A stretch of DNA of 64,000 nt. It comes from Ornithinimicrobium cavernae. GTDB lineage: Bacteria > Actinomycetota > Actinomycetes > Actinomycetales > Dermatophilaceae. The notes under the pieces were generated by a model, which was not told where the DNA came from, did no database searches, and saw nothing but the letters and a program-made list of their open reading frames with translations. Below, piece after piece: positions 45,401 through 54,317 of this stretch. The stretch lies in NCBI RefSeq assembly GCF_003121625.1, contig NZ_QDDJ01000008.1:1-64000 (forward strand). Direction: 5' to 3'. How positions within the stretch are numbered: the first letter of the stretch is position 1; each line of letters begins with the position of its first letter. Made by a program: the position numbers and the translations under genes.

Positions 45401-48075
45401 GCCCACCAGGCGGTCGGCTGGACCGGCTCATCCCCGCTCGCGCGGGGCGGACGGGTGGCGCTTCAAGGGCCACGCCGAGGATCCGGGCTCATCCCCGCTC
45501 GCGCGGGGCGGACCTCCGACGCAAGGCCGACCAGGCCGACGAGATGGGCTCATCCCCGCTCGCGCGGGGCGGACGATGCCGTAGTGCTCGGCGCGCTCGT
45601 AGGCGACGGCTCATCCCCGCTCGCGCGGGGCGGACGGGTACTGCTTCCATGTGTCCTTGCCGGTGAGGGGCTCATCCCCGCTCGCGCGGGGCGGACACGG
45701 CCTCGTCGGCGACCTGGACCCCGCCGCCAGGCTCATCCCCGCTCGCGCGGGGCGGACGGTGCGCTGTTCGGGCAGGACACTCGCAGCGACGGCTCATCCC
45801 CGCTCGCGCGGGGCGGACATCAACTCCACCGGCGGGTACGCCGGCGCCTGGGGCTCATCCCCGCTCGCGCGGGGCGGACCCCCTGCAACTCCTCGCGACG
45901 GTCCAGGGCCTCGGCTCATCCCCGCTCGCGCGGGGCGGACGTCACCCGCGGCTACCAGCACGCCTCGTCAACGGGCTCATCCCCGCTCGCGCGGGGCGGA
46001 CTCCTCGGCAGGGACGCGGATGCGCTCGCCATCCGGCTCATCCCCGCTCGCGCGGGGCGGACCGCTAGACCTCCGGCAGCAATGTGATGTGACTGGGCTC
46101 ATCCCCGCTCGCGCGGGGCGGACGAGTACGCCCGCGACGAGGCCGAGCTGCAGATGGGCTCATCCCCGCTCGCGCGGGGCGGACGCAGCGGCGCCACCGA
46201 TGAACGCCGGGAGAAGAGGCTCATCCCCGCTCGCGCGGGGCGGACCTCTCCACACCCACACAGCGCGGTGGGTGTCCAGGCTCATCCCCGCTCGCGCGGG
46301 GCGGACGCCCTGGCGGCCAGGTATATCTCCCCGAACATGGGCTCATCCCCGCTCGCGCGGGGCGGACTCCGCCGCTGATGCAGCCGCGACCACCGGCACG
46401 GGCTCATCCCCGCTCGCGCGGGGCGGACGATGTCTTCGACGAGGGCACCCTCGCCCACGAGGGCTCATCCCCGCTCGCGCGGGGCGGACTAACTATTCGG
46501 CCCGATCCAGGTGCGGTCAGCGGGCTCATCCCCGCTCGCGCGGGGCGGACGTCGGATCCTTATCGACCGCCGTCGCGCCACCCGGCTCATCCCCGCTCGC
46601 GCGGGGCGGACGGGCGTGTGTGCTGCCGTGCAACCGGGGGGCTCGGCTCATCCCCGCTCGCGCGGGGCGGACGTCACCAACCTGTTGTCGCCGCGGGCGT
46701 CGGTGGGCTCATCCCCGCTCGCGCGGGGCGGACTACCGCTACGGCCGGCTCGATCTGGCCGCGCCGGGCTCATCCCCGCTCGCGCGGGGCGGACTGGCTG
46801 CAGTCAGCACACGGCTCCACGGTCCGCGGCTCATCCCCGCTCGCGCGGGGCGGACGTCCCCGACGGCGGCGAGTACGTGTCGCCATGGGGCTCATCCCCG
46901 CTCGCGCGGGGCGGACGCGTTGGCAGGCGTGAGGGTGCCGGCGGTCATGGGCTCATCCCCGCTCGCGCGGGGCGGACGTGGCGAGCGCCCCGGAGATGAC
47001 ACGGCTCCAGGGCTCATCCCCGCTCGCGCGGGGCGGACTATGCCGGTGAGCCGACCGGCGGCGACGAAGCAGGCTCATCCCCGCTCGCGCGGGGCGGACG
47101 CACGCCTACTCGATCCACAAGGCCAGCCTCTGGGCTCATCCCCGCTCGCGCGGGGCGGACGCCGCCGTCGGGGACGGTCCCGGCGCCGGACAGGGCTCAT
47201 CCCCGCTCGCGCGGGGCGGACCTGATCGCCGAGTGGGTCGAGACGAAGGACGACGGCTCATCCCCGCTCGCGCGGGGCGGACTCGGTCATGAGTGTGAAT
47301 CCGAGCATCGGGTCGGGCTCATCCCCGCTCGCGCGGGGCGGACACCTTCGCCTTCACCTTCCTGGAGACGAACGAGGGCTCATCCCCGCTCGCGCGGGGC
47401 GGACTGTCGCAGGCGTCCTCGGAAACCTCCTCCGCGGGGCTCATCCCCGCTCGCGCGGGGCGGACGATGGGAACACGGCGTCGGTCAGTGGGTAGATGGG
47501 CTCATCCCCGCTCGCGCGGGGCGGACGCTCCGCGCTGGTGAGATCCCATGCTGAACCCAGGCTCATCCCCGCTCGCGCGGGGCGGACCTCCGCGCGAAGG
47601 GCAACATCGCGTGGACCGACGGCTCATCCCCGCTCGCGCGGGGCGGACACCGCGTCCGGGTCCTGGGGCGGGCCGTCACTGGGCTCATCCCCGCTCGCGC
47701 GGGGCGGACTACTTCACGGACCGGATACTCCGTGAGTGCGGGGGCTCATCCCCGCTCGCGCGGGGCGGACCACACCCACCACGGGCAGCAGATCCCGTTC
47801 AAGGGCTCATCCCCGCTCGCGCGGGGCGGACGCGACCGACGCCGCCGCCGTGCGTGCGTGGCTGGGCTCATCCCCGCTCGCGCGGGGCGGACCCCGTCGT
47901 GCCCTCCTGGCTGCGACGTCTCCGAGGCTCATCCCCGCTCGCGCGGGGCGGACTGACCGATGGGCTCACGGACGCCGGCCTGTGGGGGCTCATCCCCGCT
48001 CGCGCGGGGCGGACCAACCCCTCGGCCAACGGGACCATGGCGCTCGGGGCTCATCCCCGCTCGCGCGGGGCGGAC
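42493..48075 (-). CRISPR. Type I-E CRISPR array, 92 repeats and 91 spacers
   Basis: On the plus strand each 28-nt repeat reads GGCTCATCCCCGC, TCGC, GCGGGGCGGAC. Its complement fits the actinobacterial I-E form (GTCC start, GATGAGCC end) with a 6-bp stem CCCCGC/GCGGGG. I counted 92 repeats by position. 85 spacers are 33 nt, five are 34 nt and one (the first on the left) is 32 nt, counted with a 28-nt repeat. Mismatched repeats occur only at the left end: 42493 (pos 26 A), 42553 (pos 4 C), 42919 (pos 26 C) and 42980 (pos 22 A). This marks the left as the old, leader-distal end and places the leader beside cas2. Spacers at 44782-44814 and 46124-46156 are near-identical. Confidence 0.99.
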
Positions 48076-48141
48076 ACTTCGTGACCTGGGACGTTACGCG
48101 GAGGGAGGTGCAACCGCAATCACTCCAGAGCCGGACTCAGG
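48076..48141 (-). promoter_or_regulatory. CRISPR leader region (short)
   Basis: Only 66 nt separate the last repeat from the cas2 stop. By polarity this is the leader side, where new spacers enter and the array promoter should lie. It is not markedly AT-rich, and the functional leader may extend into the 3' end of cas2. No IHF-like site was recognised. Confidence 0.5.
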
Positions 48142-48492
48142 TCAACGGCGTCTGCGCCTCGACGCCTTGCTCCACCCTTTCCGTGGAGCACCCGCGTCAT
48201 GCCCCTCCGGTGAGTCCGCAGCGCTTGGCCGCAGCATGAGTGTGAGCCCATCGTGGTCCACCACGCTCCAGTGGTGCTTGTTGACCTGGAAGCTGAATCC
48301 TTGTTCTGTGTCGTCCTGGAACACCATGACGGCTCGCCCATCCTTGGCTAGCTCAGTGACGCGCTGCCACAGTTCGGCCCGAACGCGCGCGCTGACCCTG
48401 CCGACGAAGACGCCGGCGCTAATCTCCAGCAGCCACCTGGTCAGATGCCCTCTCAGACCCGCGGGGCAGGCCGTGAGGACGAGCATCACCAC
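48142..48492 (-). CDS. cas2: CRISPR-associated endonuclease Cas2 (type I-E)
   Basis: This is the adaptation-complex subunit that dimerises between two Cas1 dimers to hold the new spacer. The 116-residue protein opens with MVMLVLTACPAGLRGHLTRW, then LLEISAGVFVGRVSARVRAEL and GRAVMVFQDDTEQGFSFQVN, the I-E Cas2 pattern. A basic tail (SKASRRRRR) ends it. The start is GTG at 48492, and ATG at 48486, which overlaps the cas1 TGA, is an alternative. It is the last cas gene, and the array follows directly. It appears intact. Confidence 0.95.
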   Translation of the reverse strand: MVMLVLTACPAGLRGHLTRWLLEISAGVFVGRVSARVRAELWQRVTELAKDGRAVMVFQDDTEQGFSFQVNKHHWSVVDHDGLTLMLRPSAADSPEGHDAGAPRKGWSKASRRRRR

Positions 48493-49436
48493 GGCACGTC
48501 TACTTCGGCGGCATAGTCGGTCCCCCCGGCAACGCGGCCGGCGCTGCCGTCCCAGAGATAGATCACGTCCCAGTCCTCGACAAGGGAACTGTCGCCCTCC
48601 GCGAGCAGGGACTGGATGTCCTGCACACAGCGCTGCAGCAACCGCTGCCGGTGGATCTCGTCGCGCATGGCGCGCCGAGTGTCCCCGGGAATGTCTGCGC
48701 TTGCCGACGTCGCGATGCGGAAGGCGACCGGGATAGCTGAATCAGTCTTGTACAGGTCGGCGACATCGAAGACGAAGGACCGCTCATGACCGGTGTGAAC
48801 CACACCCAGGGCCGGCGAGCAGCCAAGTGCCACGACCACGGCGTGCACCACGCCATACAAGCACGCCGTGGCCGCCGAGAGGGCCTGGTTCACCGGGTCC
48901 CCACTGCTGAAGTCAGCGCTGTCATAGGTCCGTTTGCTCCAGTCCAGACCGACCGCGTCAGCCGCACTACGGTAGGCCCGTTTGACTCGGGCACCCTCGC
49001 GGCCACGCAGCTGCTGCATCGTCGCGCCCGTGACGTCCTCGTCAGGGAACCGCCTGCCGTACATGTCACGCGCCACCGCAAGTCGCCGGTTGCGGTTGCT
49101 GACGATGGCGGCCTGTGCCTCGATCCAGCGCGAGCTCCTGGACAGTCCCCGGCCGTGCGCGTAGTAACGCACGCCCTGCTCTCCCACCCATACTGCGGTC
49201 GATCCACTGTCAGCAAGGAGCATCATCGCCTGGTGGGTGACTCTGGTTCCTGGCCCCAGAACGAGGGCACCGATCGTGGCGGCCGGCACGTGGATGACGC
49301 CGCGCTGATCCGTGACCGTTACCGCATTCGCGTCTCGGTGGATTGTGCTCCGCTCGGTGTAGACGAAGCTCAGCCGGTCGCCGATCCGGGACAGTTCCGA
49401 GACCCTCGCCGGCGGGGTCCCTGGGATCGGCTTCAT
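48486..49436 (-). CDS. cas1: CRISPR-associated endonuclease Cas1 (type I-E)
   Basis: This is the integrase of spacer acquisition. The 316-residue protein from the ATG at 49436 (overlapping the cas6e TGA) has the usual I-E start MKPIPGTPPARVSELSRIGD. It continues YTERSTIHRDANAVTVTDQR, HVPAATIGALVLGPGTRVTH and WVGEQGVRYYAHGRGLSRSS. The metal-binding residues lie in MQQLRGREGARVKRAY (Glu), VVHTGHERSFVFDVADLYK (His), and the nearby Asp. No frameshift is visible. Intact cas1 and cas2 fit the long, uniform array, at least during its growth. It overlaps cas2 by 7 nt. Confidence 0.97.
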   Translation of the reverse strand: MKPIPGTPPARVSELSRIGDRLSFVYTERSTIHRDANAVTVTDQRGVIHVPAATIGALVLGPGTRVTHQAMMLLADSGSTAVWVGEQGVRYYAHGRGLSRSSRWIEAQAAIVSNRNRRLAVARDMYGRRFPDEDVTGATMQQLRGREGARVKRAYRSAADAVGLDWSKRTYDSADFSSGDPVNQALSAATACLYGVVHAVVVALGCSPALGVVHTGHERSFVFDVADLYKTDSAIPVAFRIATSASADIPGDTRRAMRDEIHRQRLLQRCVQDIQSLLAEGDSSLVEDWDVIYLWDGSAGRVAGGTDYAAEVDVPW

Positions 49437-50104
49437 TGTGCTGGGGCAAGCGTGAGCAGCCCGCACCCATAGGCCTTGGCACGCCCGATCCCCTGCGTCA
49501 GTGCCTCTCGGAGCAGGTCAGGGTCCTGGACGGTCAGTATGCCGTCAAACTGGGCGCGCGTGATGGTCGCCCGCCGCCGTGGACCAGACGCTTCCGACTT
49601 GTCGAAGGCGTTCCTGTCCCGGCGGGTGACCTGCACCGTCGGGTCCTCCGGGTCACCCAGCGAGAAGCCGTGTCGTTCAGCACGTTCCAGCAGCCACGTG
49701 AGTTGCTGCCGAGCGGTTACGTGCGGGACGACCTTGCCCCGCTGGCCAGGGCCGGCGGCGACGCTACGCACGGGATTGCCTGTGAGGCGAAAGACCCACC
49801 GCTGACCGGTGCCGAGGCGCTCCAGGAACGGACCGTACTCCCGGGACTGTCCTCCAGGATGCTGCTCCCACCCAGCCTGCTCATCGAGATGCTCCATGCT
49901 CGGAGCCTTGGGGCTCACCATGTAGAGATTCCGCTCGTATCGTGAGGGCTCATCGAGTCGCCACAGGACCCGCTGGTGTTCCTGCCCACCCGGCGGTGGG
50001 AAGGATGCCAGCACTGCAGCGTGCATCCGCTGCGGGGATGCCACGAGCCGGACCGTACCGCGCCGTGCCGGGTTGAGTTGGTACCTCGTGAGGAACACCG
50101 TCAC
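49433..50104 (-). CDS. cas6e: CRISPR RNA endonuclease Cas6e (Cse3/CasE)
   Basis: This enzyme cuts the array transcript within each repeat hairpin and stays bound to the crRNA 3' handle in Cascade. The 223-residue protein begins MTVFLTRYQLNPARRGTVRL and has the expected catalytic-region His28 in SPQRMHAAVLASFP. The C-terminal glycine-rich RNA-binding loop is LTQGIGRAKAYGCGLLTLAP. The GTG start overlaps the cas5e stop (GTGA), and the TGA overlaps the cas1 ATG. All signature parts are present. Its substrate stem (CCCCGC/GCGGGG) is conserved in nearly all repeats of the array. Confidence 0.95.
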   Translation of the reverse strand: MTVFLTRYQLNPARRGTVRLVASPQRMHAAVLASFPPPGGQEHQRVLWRLDEPSRYERNLYMVSPKAPSMEHLDEQAGWEQHPGGQSREYGPFLERLGTGQRWVFRLTGNPVRSVAAGPGQRGKVVPHVTARQQLTWLLERAERHGFSLGDPEDPTVQVTRRDRNAFDKSEASGPRRRATITRAQFDGILTVQDPDLLREALTQGIGRAKAYGCGLLTLAPAQ

Positions 50105-50790
50105 AGCTCCACCGCCGTCATGAAGTCGGGCTCGGCTGAGTCCTGGGGCGCACGGACGGTGACCGACTCCTCGACGACATCTCTCCAGCCGTGCTCGCGC
50201 CGCCTCGGGTCGTAGCTACGGGGCACGTCCCTGATCGACTCGTGCCGAGTCTCTCCCGCCTGCGCGTCGGCGTACATCCTGAGCTCGGCCATGCTTCCGC
50301 GCTGCCGCCGATACCAATTGGCGGCTTGCCACGGCGCGCTCCGCACAGCCGTACGGACGTCGCCCTCCGCGACCCCCAGGTACAGAGGCCAGGCCGGAGG
50401 ACAGGCCCGCCGCCCGAGGAACGGCGCCCACACGGGACTGCGGACAGCATCGGCCAACCCCTGGATGAGACTCGGGTCGCCACCCACACCAGCCACGAAG
50501 ACAGCGTCCGCCAGGTAGTAGCGGCGGGACAACGGCATACTTTGCCCTGTCTCCCAATTGATCGCGGTCTGGAAGTCACTGAGCACCGTGCCTTCCTGGT
50601 CGATGCGCACGGCGAAGTCCAAACTGATCAGGTCCTCGACCGGGTCGGTGCGTCGCAGCCCCTGTGCAGCGGCCAGGAGACCGAGGACACCGCTCTTCGT
50701 CGGCTCGCGGCGAGTCTGCCGTTCGGTGAACCGACTGCTGTCACCCCACGCTTGCAGGGGCCCAGCAAGCCGGAGCAGCAGCGTCCTCAT
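50101..50790 (-). CDS. cas5e: Cascade subunit Cas5e (CasD)
   Basis: This 229-residue RAMP protein caps the crRNA 5' handle in the type I-E Cascade complex. It starts with the family pattern MRTLLLRLAGPLQAWGDSSR, then FTERQTRREPTKSGVLGLLA, AAQGLRRTDPVEDLISLDFA and VRIDQEGTVLSDFQTA. RRYYLADAVFVAGVGGDPSL is also typical. The ATG overlaps the cas7e stop (ATGA). It looks full length and undamaged. Confidence 0.95.
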   Translation of the reverse strand: MRTLLLRLAGPLQAWGDSSRFTERQTRREPTKSGVLGLLAAAQGLRRTDPVEDLISLDFAVRIDQEGTVLSDFQTAINWETGQSMPLSRRYYLADAVFVAGVGGDPSLIQGLADAVRSPVWAPFLGRRACPPAWPLYLGVAEGDVRTAVRSAPWQAANWYRRQRGSMAELRMYADAQAGETRHESIRDVPRSYDPRRREHGWRDVVEESVTVRAPQDSAEPDFMTAVEL

Positions 50791-51914
50791 GGCGCATCCG
50801 CGACTGCACTCGCCGCGATCATGGCCTCCACATGGGCGCCCATCTGCTCTAGCGAAGCGGCCTCACCGAGACCCGCCAGGGCCTGAGTGCGTTCTCCCAC
50901 CCGGAGCACCATGGTCTTGGTCGGGGCGTTCCCGTAGGCCTCGCCGACGTCCTGGGCATAGGCAGCGAGAGCCTCGCAGGACGCCTGGATATAGCCCATT
51001 CCGTCCGCTCGCACCGGCACCTCGAAGGCTCCCACAAGGTTGATCGGCTGGTCTTCCCGGACCATCAGCACGACGGCGTCCGGCACCGTCCCGTTAGCAA
51101 AGGTGTTCTGCTTCCCGGTGGGCATGCTCGTCGCGAAGCTGCGCACAAATGTCGCGGCTGCGCGGGCGGCCGCGGCCGTCTGGCCCATGTTCTTCACCAG
51201 TGCGTCAACGTTGACCGTCGCGTAGCGGTACAGCGTGGAGGAGTTGAACTCGATGGTCCCGATCATTCCGGCACCACTCTCTTCGGACTCGTGGCTCAGG
51301 TCATCGACGGCGGTGTAGTAGTCGGCCTCTGTATCGACCGCATGCGTGCTCAGGGCGTGGGCGACCTGCACGCTGGCGTCCACATTGAGCGATGCGTCGT
51401 CAGCCACCATGCGGCCGAAGAGCGACAGGGAAATGCCATGGTCGCGGTCCGCGCGCTCTCGGGCCTCCTTGCGGCTGGGCTTGTCCGTGCTCAGCGCGAG
51501 CTCGGCCAGCTGGTCGAGCTGGTCCGAGCTGAAGAACGCAAGGTAGGACGTGGACTCGTAGGGCGTGGTGTCTTCCTCGGACTGGTTCTTGCGTCGCTTG
51601 GGCTCCAGCTTCATCCCCAGCGCATTGAGCACGGCCCCCGCCCGTGTGGCCCGGTCCTCCTCAGACAAATCTGGGTCGAGCCTGCCAAGGCGCTCACCAA
51701 TCAGGGCAGCGGCCTGCTTGGTGCGGTATCCCAGCCCGGACGGGTCCAGTTCGCGGCGAAAGTGTGCCCGAGTGGCCCGTTTCCAGGCCTGGCTTGAGAC
51801 GCGGGCACGGCGCACTCCCCCATACACAGCCGACTTCGGCGAGCCCGTGTCGTCCCTGTTGACGTTGCTCGGTGGGAGGGTCTGGATGATGTGGAGGTCG
51901 AGATAGGTGCTCAT
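50787..51914 (-). CDS. cas7e: Cascade backbone subunit Cas7e (Cse4/CasC)
   Basis: This is the backbone protein of Cascade; several copies cover the crRNA spacer. The 375-residue product from the ATG at 51914 has the signature MSTYLDLHIIQTLPPSNVNR, DDTGSPKSAVYGGVRRARVS and SQAWKRATRAHFR. It continues with FNSSTLYRYATVNVDALVKN and FVRSFATSMPTGKQNTFANG. The longer open frame upstream runs through cse2 and is spurious. The ATG overlaps the cse2 TGA. No damage was seen. Confidence 0.96.
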   Translation of the reverse strand: MSTYLDLHIIQTLPPSNVNRDDTGSPKSAVYGGVRRARVSSQAWKRATRAHFRRELDPSGLGYRTKQAAALIGERLGRLDPDLSEEDRATRAGAVLNALGMKLEPKRRKNQSEEDTTPYESTSYLAFFSSDQLDQLAELALSTDKPSRKEARERADRDHGISLSLFGRMVADDASLNVDASVQVAHALSTHAVDTEADYYTAVDDLSHESEESGAGMIGTIEFNSSTLYRYATVNVDALVKNMGQTAAAARAAATFVRSFATSMPTGKQNTFANGTVPDAVVLMVREDQPINLVGAFEVPVRADGMGYIQASCEALAAYAQDVGEAYGNAPTKTMVLRVGERTQALAGLGEAASLEQMGAHVEAMIAASAVADAP

Positions 51915-52645
51915 GCTGGCGCTCCTGGTGTGCTGGTCTGGGTGTCTGTCTCTGGTGGGTTGTTGATGCCGTCCTGCCTCTCGTCGGCGAACCGGCTGTG
52001 GAGGCCCCGGCCCCAGTTGAGATGGACCGAGGCTGCTGTCGACGGCGTCAGCAGCCAATAGATGTCCTGGGCAAGGCGTCCGTAGTCCAAGGCCACCGGT
52101 GAGGCGGCGCCCTTCATCAGCGTCACCAGGCCGCGCAGCGCGTGCGCCCGCAACTCATCGGTCTGAGCCAGAGAGACCCGGTGCAGTCGTTGCACGACCT
52201 GCTCGTCCAGGTCACCGGCCCCCTCGCCGCGCACCCGCTGCCTGGCGAGCCGGCGGGTCGCCTGGCCCAGGGTTACCCCTGCAACGTGCATAGGCTGCCG
52301 TTGCCCCTGCTGGTGGATGGCGTATGTCGTCAGTGCCGTGAAGATGGAGCGCTCGGCCCGCGTGGGGCGGCTCAGACTGCCGTGGGAGGGGACGGACAGC
52401 GCGTCGGGCAACCCGTCCAGGACGAGCGCCCAGGATCGAGGGTCGGCGCGGCCCGCAGCGCCGATCGCGCGTCGCAACTCGGCCAGGAACTGGACCGCGG
52501 CGCTGGTCGCCGCCACACGGCCCTGCCTGGCGTAGCCACCCTGGACACGCAACACGACGCCCGTGACGTGCTGACGCACGAGCGCACCCTCCGATCCTCG
52601 ATCTGGAGGACGTCCTGCCGGTGCTGCAACCGCCTGCTCACTCAT
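51911..52645 (-). CDS. cse2: Cascade small subunit Cse2 (Cas11/CasB)
   Basis: This is the small subunit of type I-E Cascade, which helps hold the R-loop. The 244-residue protein contains the family features SSAAVQFLAELRRAIG-like helix (here AATSAAVQFLAELRRAIGAA), RAERSIFTALTTYAIHQQGQ, VTLGQATRRLARQR and QIYWLLTPST-like DIYWLLTPSTAASVHLNWGR near the end. The N- and C-terminal ends are disordered. It overlaps the cse1 stop by 8 nt and the cas7e start by 4 nt. No frameshift was seen. Confidence 0.93.
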   Translation of the reverse strand: MSEQAVAAPAGRPPDRGSEGALVRQHVTGVVLRVQGGYARQGRVAATSAAVQFLAELRRAIGAAGRADPRSWALVLDGLPDALSVPSHGSLSRPTRAERSIFTALTTYAIHQQGQRQPMHVAGVTLGQATRRLARQRVRGEGAGDLDEQVVQRLHRVSLAQTDELRAHALRGLVTLMKGAASPVALDYGRLAQDIYWLLTPSTAASVHLNWGRGLHSRFADERQDGINNPPETDTQTSTPGAPA

Positions 52646-54317
52646 CGCTGTGCTCCTTCTCCGTCGTCGCGTCGGCCTGGTCGCTCTCCGTGCGGTCAGC
52701 CTGGAGGTCGTCGGTCACCAATGGGATGTCGATGCGCAGTTTCCTGGTGAACCACAGGTGGGCCAGTGCTGCATCAACCCGCTGTGGGCGACCGTTGCGG
52801 TCTGCACGCACCCGGCCGCGGATCGCTGCGGGGGAGGCAGCCGCATACATCTCGTCGCCCAGCTGAAGGATCTGTTCGCGGACCAGCTGGCGCCAGGCCT
52901 CCTCCTGCGGAGCCATCTGCGCGCCCGACAGGTCACGCACCCAGCCCCGGAACCGGGGATCCAGCATCTGGAGTCCGTGCTCGGTGCCCCGGTCCCGGTC
53001 CGGAACCCCGTCCCGCCCTTCCGCGACCGCGAGGTCCTGTCCCAGCCGTCCGAGGGTGCGAGCGCCGGCCTCCGCCACCGTTGCGGCTCGGACCGCCGCG
53101 TCCTGCAGGGCGGCGTCGCTCAGGACCTCGGCACGGAACGCGATGCGGTCACTGATCAGTGTCTCGATGAAGGCGCTCTGCGTGCCGTAGACCGCGCCAA
53201 CGGCGTGGATGGTCACGGGCAACTCGCGAGGCAGTAGCCCGGCGGTACGCAGACTCGCCACCCAGTGGAGATTCTCCGCCTCCAGCGCCTGCTCTCCGTC
53301 CCTGGCTCCCCGCGCCACGGGCGGCGCAGCGACCAGGGACTGCAGGCCACGCCAGACTGCTCGGTCGCTGGCGTGCTCCCGCGGCATGTACGTCTGCGGT
53401 TCGCCGTGCTTCTTCTCTTGGGCCGCGCTACGACGCCACCCCGTCATCGTCTCGACATGGTGCTGGTTGCGGACCCGGATCTGGTCTCCATTGCTGATGA
53501 GCACGTCGCGGATGCGTCCGTCACGTGGGAAGAGTCGCACCCGCCGCTGCTGCCAGGTCATCGCCTGTGCCGGTCCGCGCGGCGCGACCTGATCGGTTGG
53601 TGCCGCGGTCCACTCTCCGACCTCCCAGGGAGGCAGGTCATCCTCCGGACTGGGCCGAGCCAGCACGAGGTTGAGCAGGAGGGCCTGCGCCAGGTTGGCC
53701 CCTTCCACCACCACGACCCCCAGGTTGCCGGTCCACCCCGTCCCGATCGGATAGCCTCGTCCACCCTTGACGCGTGGGTCCCCGACCGCACCGGTCTTGA
53801 TGCCCGAGGGATCGAACGCCTGGCAGTGCACCAGCCACCGGGCCGCCTCCGCCAGGGAGAGGGATTCTGCTCCATAGCCGGCGCGGTTGGTGAAGAACTT
53901 GTGCCCCGCAGGTAGGTCGGCGATGACCTTACCGAGGCCTGAGGTCTTGCCCGAGGCGGTGTGCAAGTCGGCCACCTGGAAGAAGGGCTGCGACGTGGAG
54001 AGCAGGTCGAACTTGTCGCGGAACGTCTCCAGGTAGCCCACCACGTGTTCTGCCGGCAGGGCGCCGGCCTCCCACCACTGCCCCCAGGTCTCCCGGACCT
54101 GCTCCTCGTCTCCGGTCACCTGGAGCGCGCGATGGAGCACCGCGAGGATCAGGCGGAGGATCGCCACGTCCTGGGTTGGGAGCTCACCAGCGAGTCGTCG
54201 CAACCGCGGGGCTCCGTCCACCACCTGCAACAGGGAGAGTGCCTGCTCCCGACCGTCCAGGTCGACCGCCAGGATCCAGGGCTGATCGAGGAGGTTGTAG
54301 CTCGGGGGTTCACTCAT
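52638..54317 (-). CDS. cse1: Cascade large subunit Cse1 (Cas8e/CasA)
   Basis: This large subunit recognises the PAM on target DNA and recruits Cas3. The 559-residue protein shows the family blocks YNLLDQPWILAVDLDGREQA, LRLILAVLHRALQVTGDEEQ, RDKFDLLSTSQPFFQVADLH and AARWLVHCQAFDPSGIKTGA. The C-terminal four-helix bundle region contains ALAHLWFTRKLRIDIPLVTD. An acidic tail ends it. It overlaps both neighbours by 8 nt, as expected for a compact operon. All appears intact, so the lesion in the system is limited to cas3. Confidence 0.95.
   Translation of the reverse strand: MSEPPSYNLLDQPWILAVDLDGREQALSLLQVVDGAPRLRRLAGELPTQDVAILRLILAVLHRALQVTGDEEQVRETWGQWWEAGALPAEHVVGYLETFRDKFDLLSTSQPFFQVADLHTASGKTSGLGKVIADLPAGHKFFTNRAGYGAESLSLAEAARWLVHCQAFDPSGIKTGAVGDPRVKGGRGYPIGTGWTGNLGVVVVEGANLAQALLLNLVLARPSPEDDLPPWEVGEWTAAPTDQVAPRGPAQAMTWQQRRVRLFPRDGRIRDVLISNGDQIRVRNQHHVETMTGWRRSAAQEKKHGEPQTYMPREHASDRAVWRGLQSLVAAPPVARGARDGEQALEAENLHWVASLRTAGLLPRELPVTIHAVGAVYGTQSAFIETLISDRIAFRAEVLSDAALQDAAVRAATVAEAGARTLGRLGQDLAVAEGRDGVPDRDRGTEHGLQMLDPRFRGWVRDLSGAQMAPQEEAWRQLVREQILQLGDEMYAAASPAAIRGRVRADRNGRPQRVDAALAHLWFTRKLRIDIPLVTDDLQADRTESDQADATTEKEHSDE

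Noticed and set aside
42493-48075. Self-targeting spacers against genes in this window
   Set aside because: I saw no obvious match while reading, but I could not search systematically, so no claim is made.
42538-48239. Many long plus-strand open frames with recurring SSPLARGG, LIPARAGRT and AHPRSRGAD
   Set aside because: They are translations of CRISPR repeats in three frames (repeat plus spacer is 61 nt, so the frame shifts each unit). They are not genes.
48786-49945. Plus-strand open frames opposite cas1 and cas6e
   Set aside because: They are antisense shadows. The minus-strand cas genes are fully supported by conserved motifs and overlapping starts and stops.
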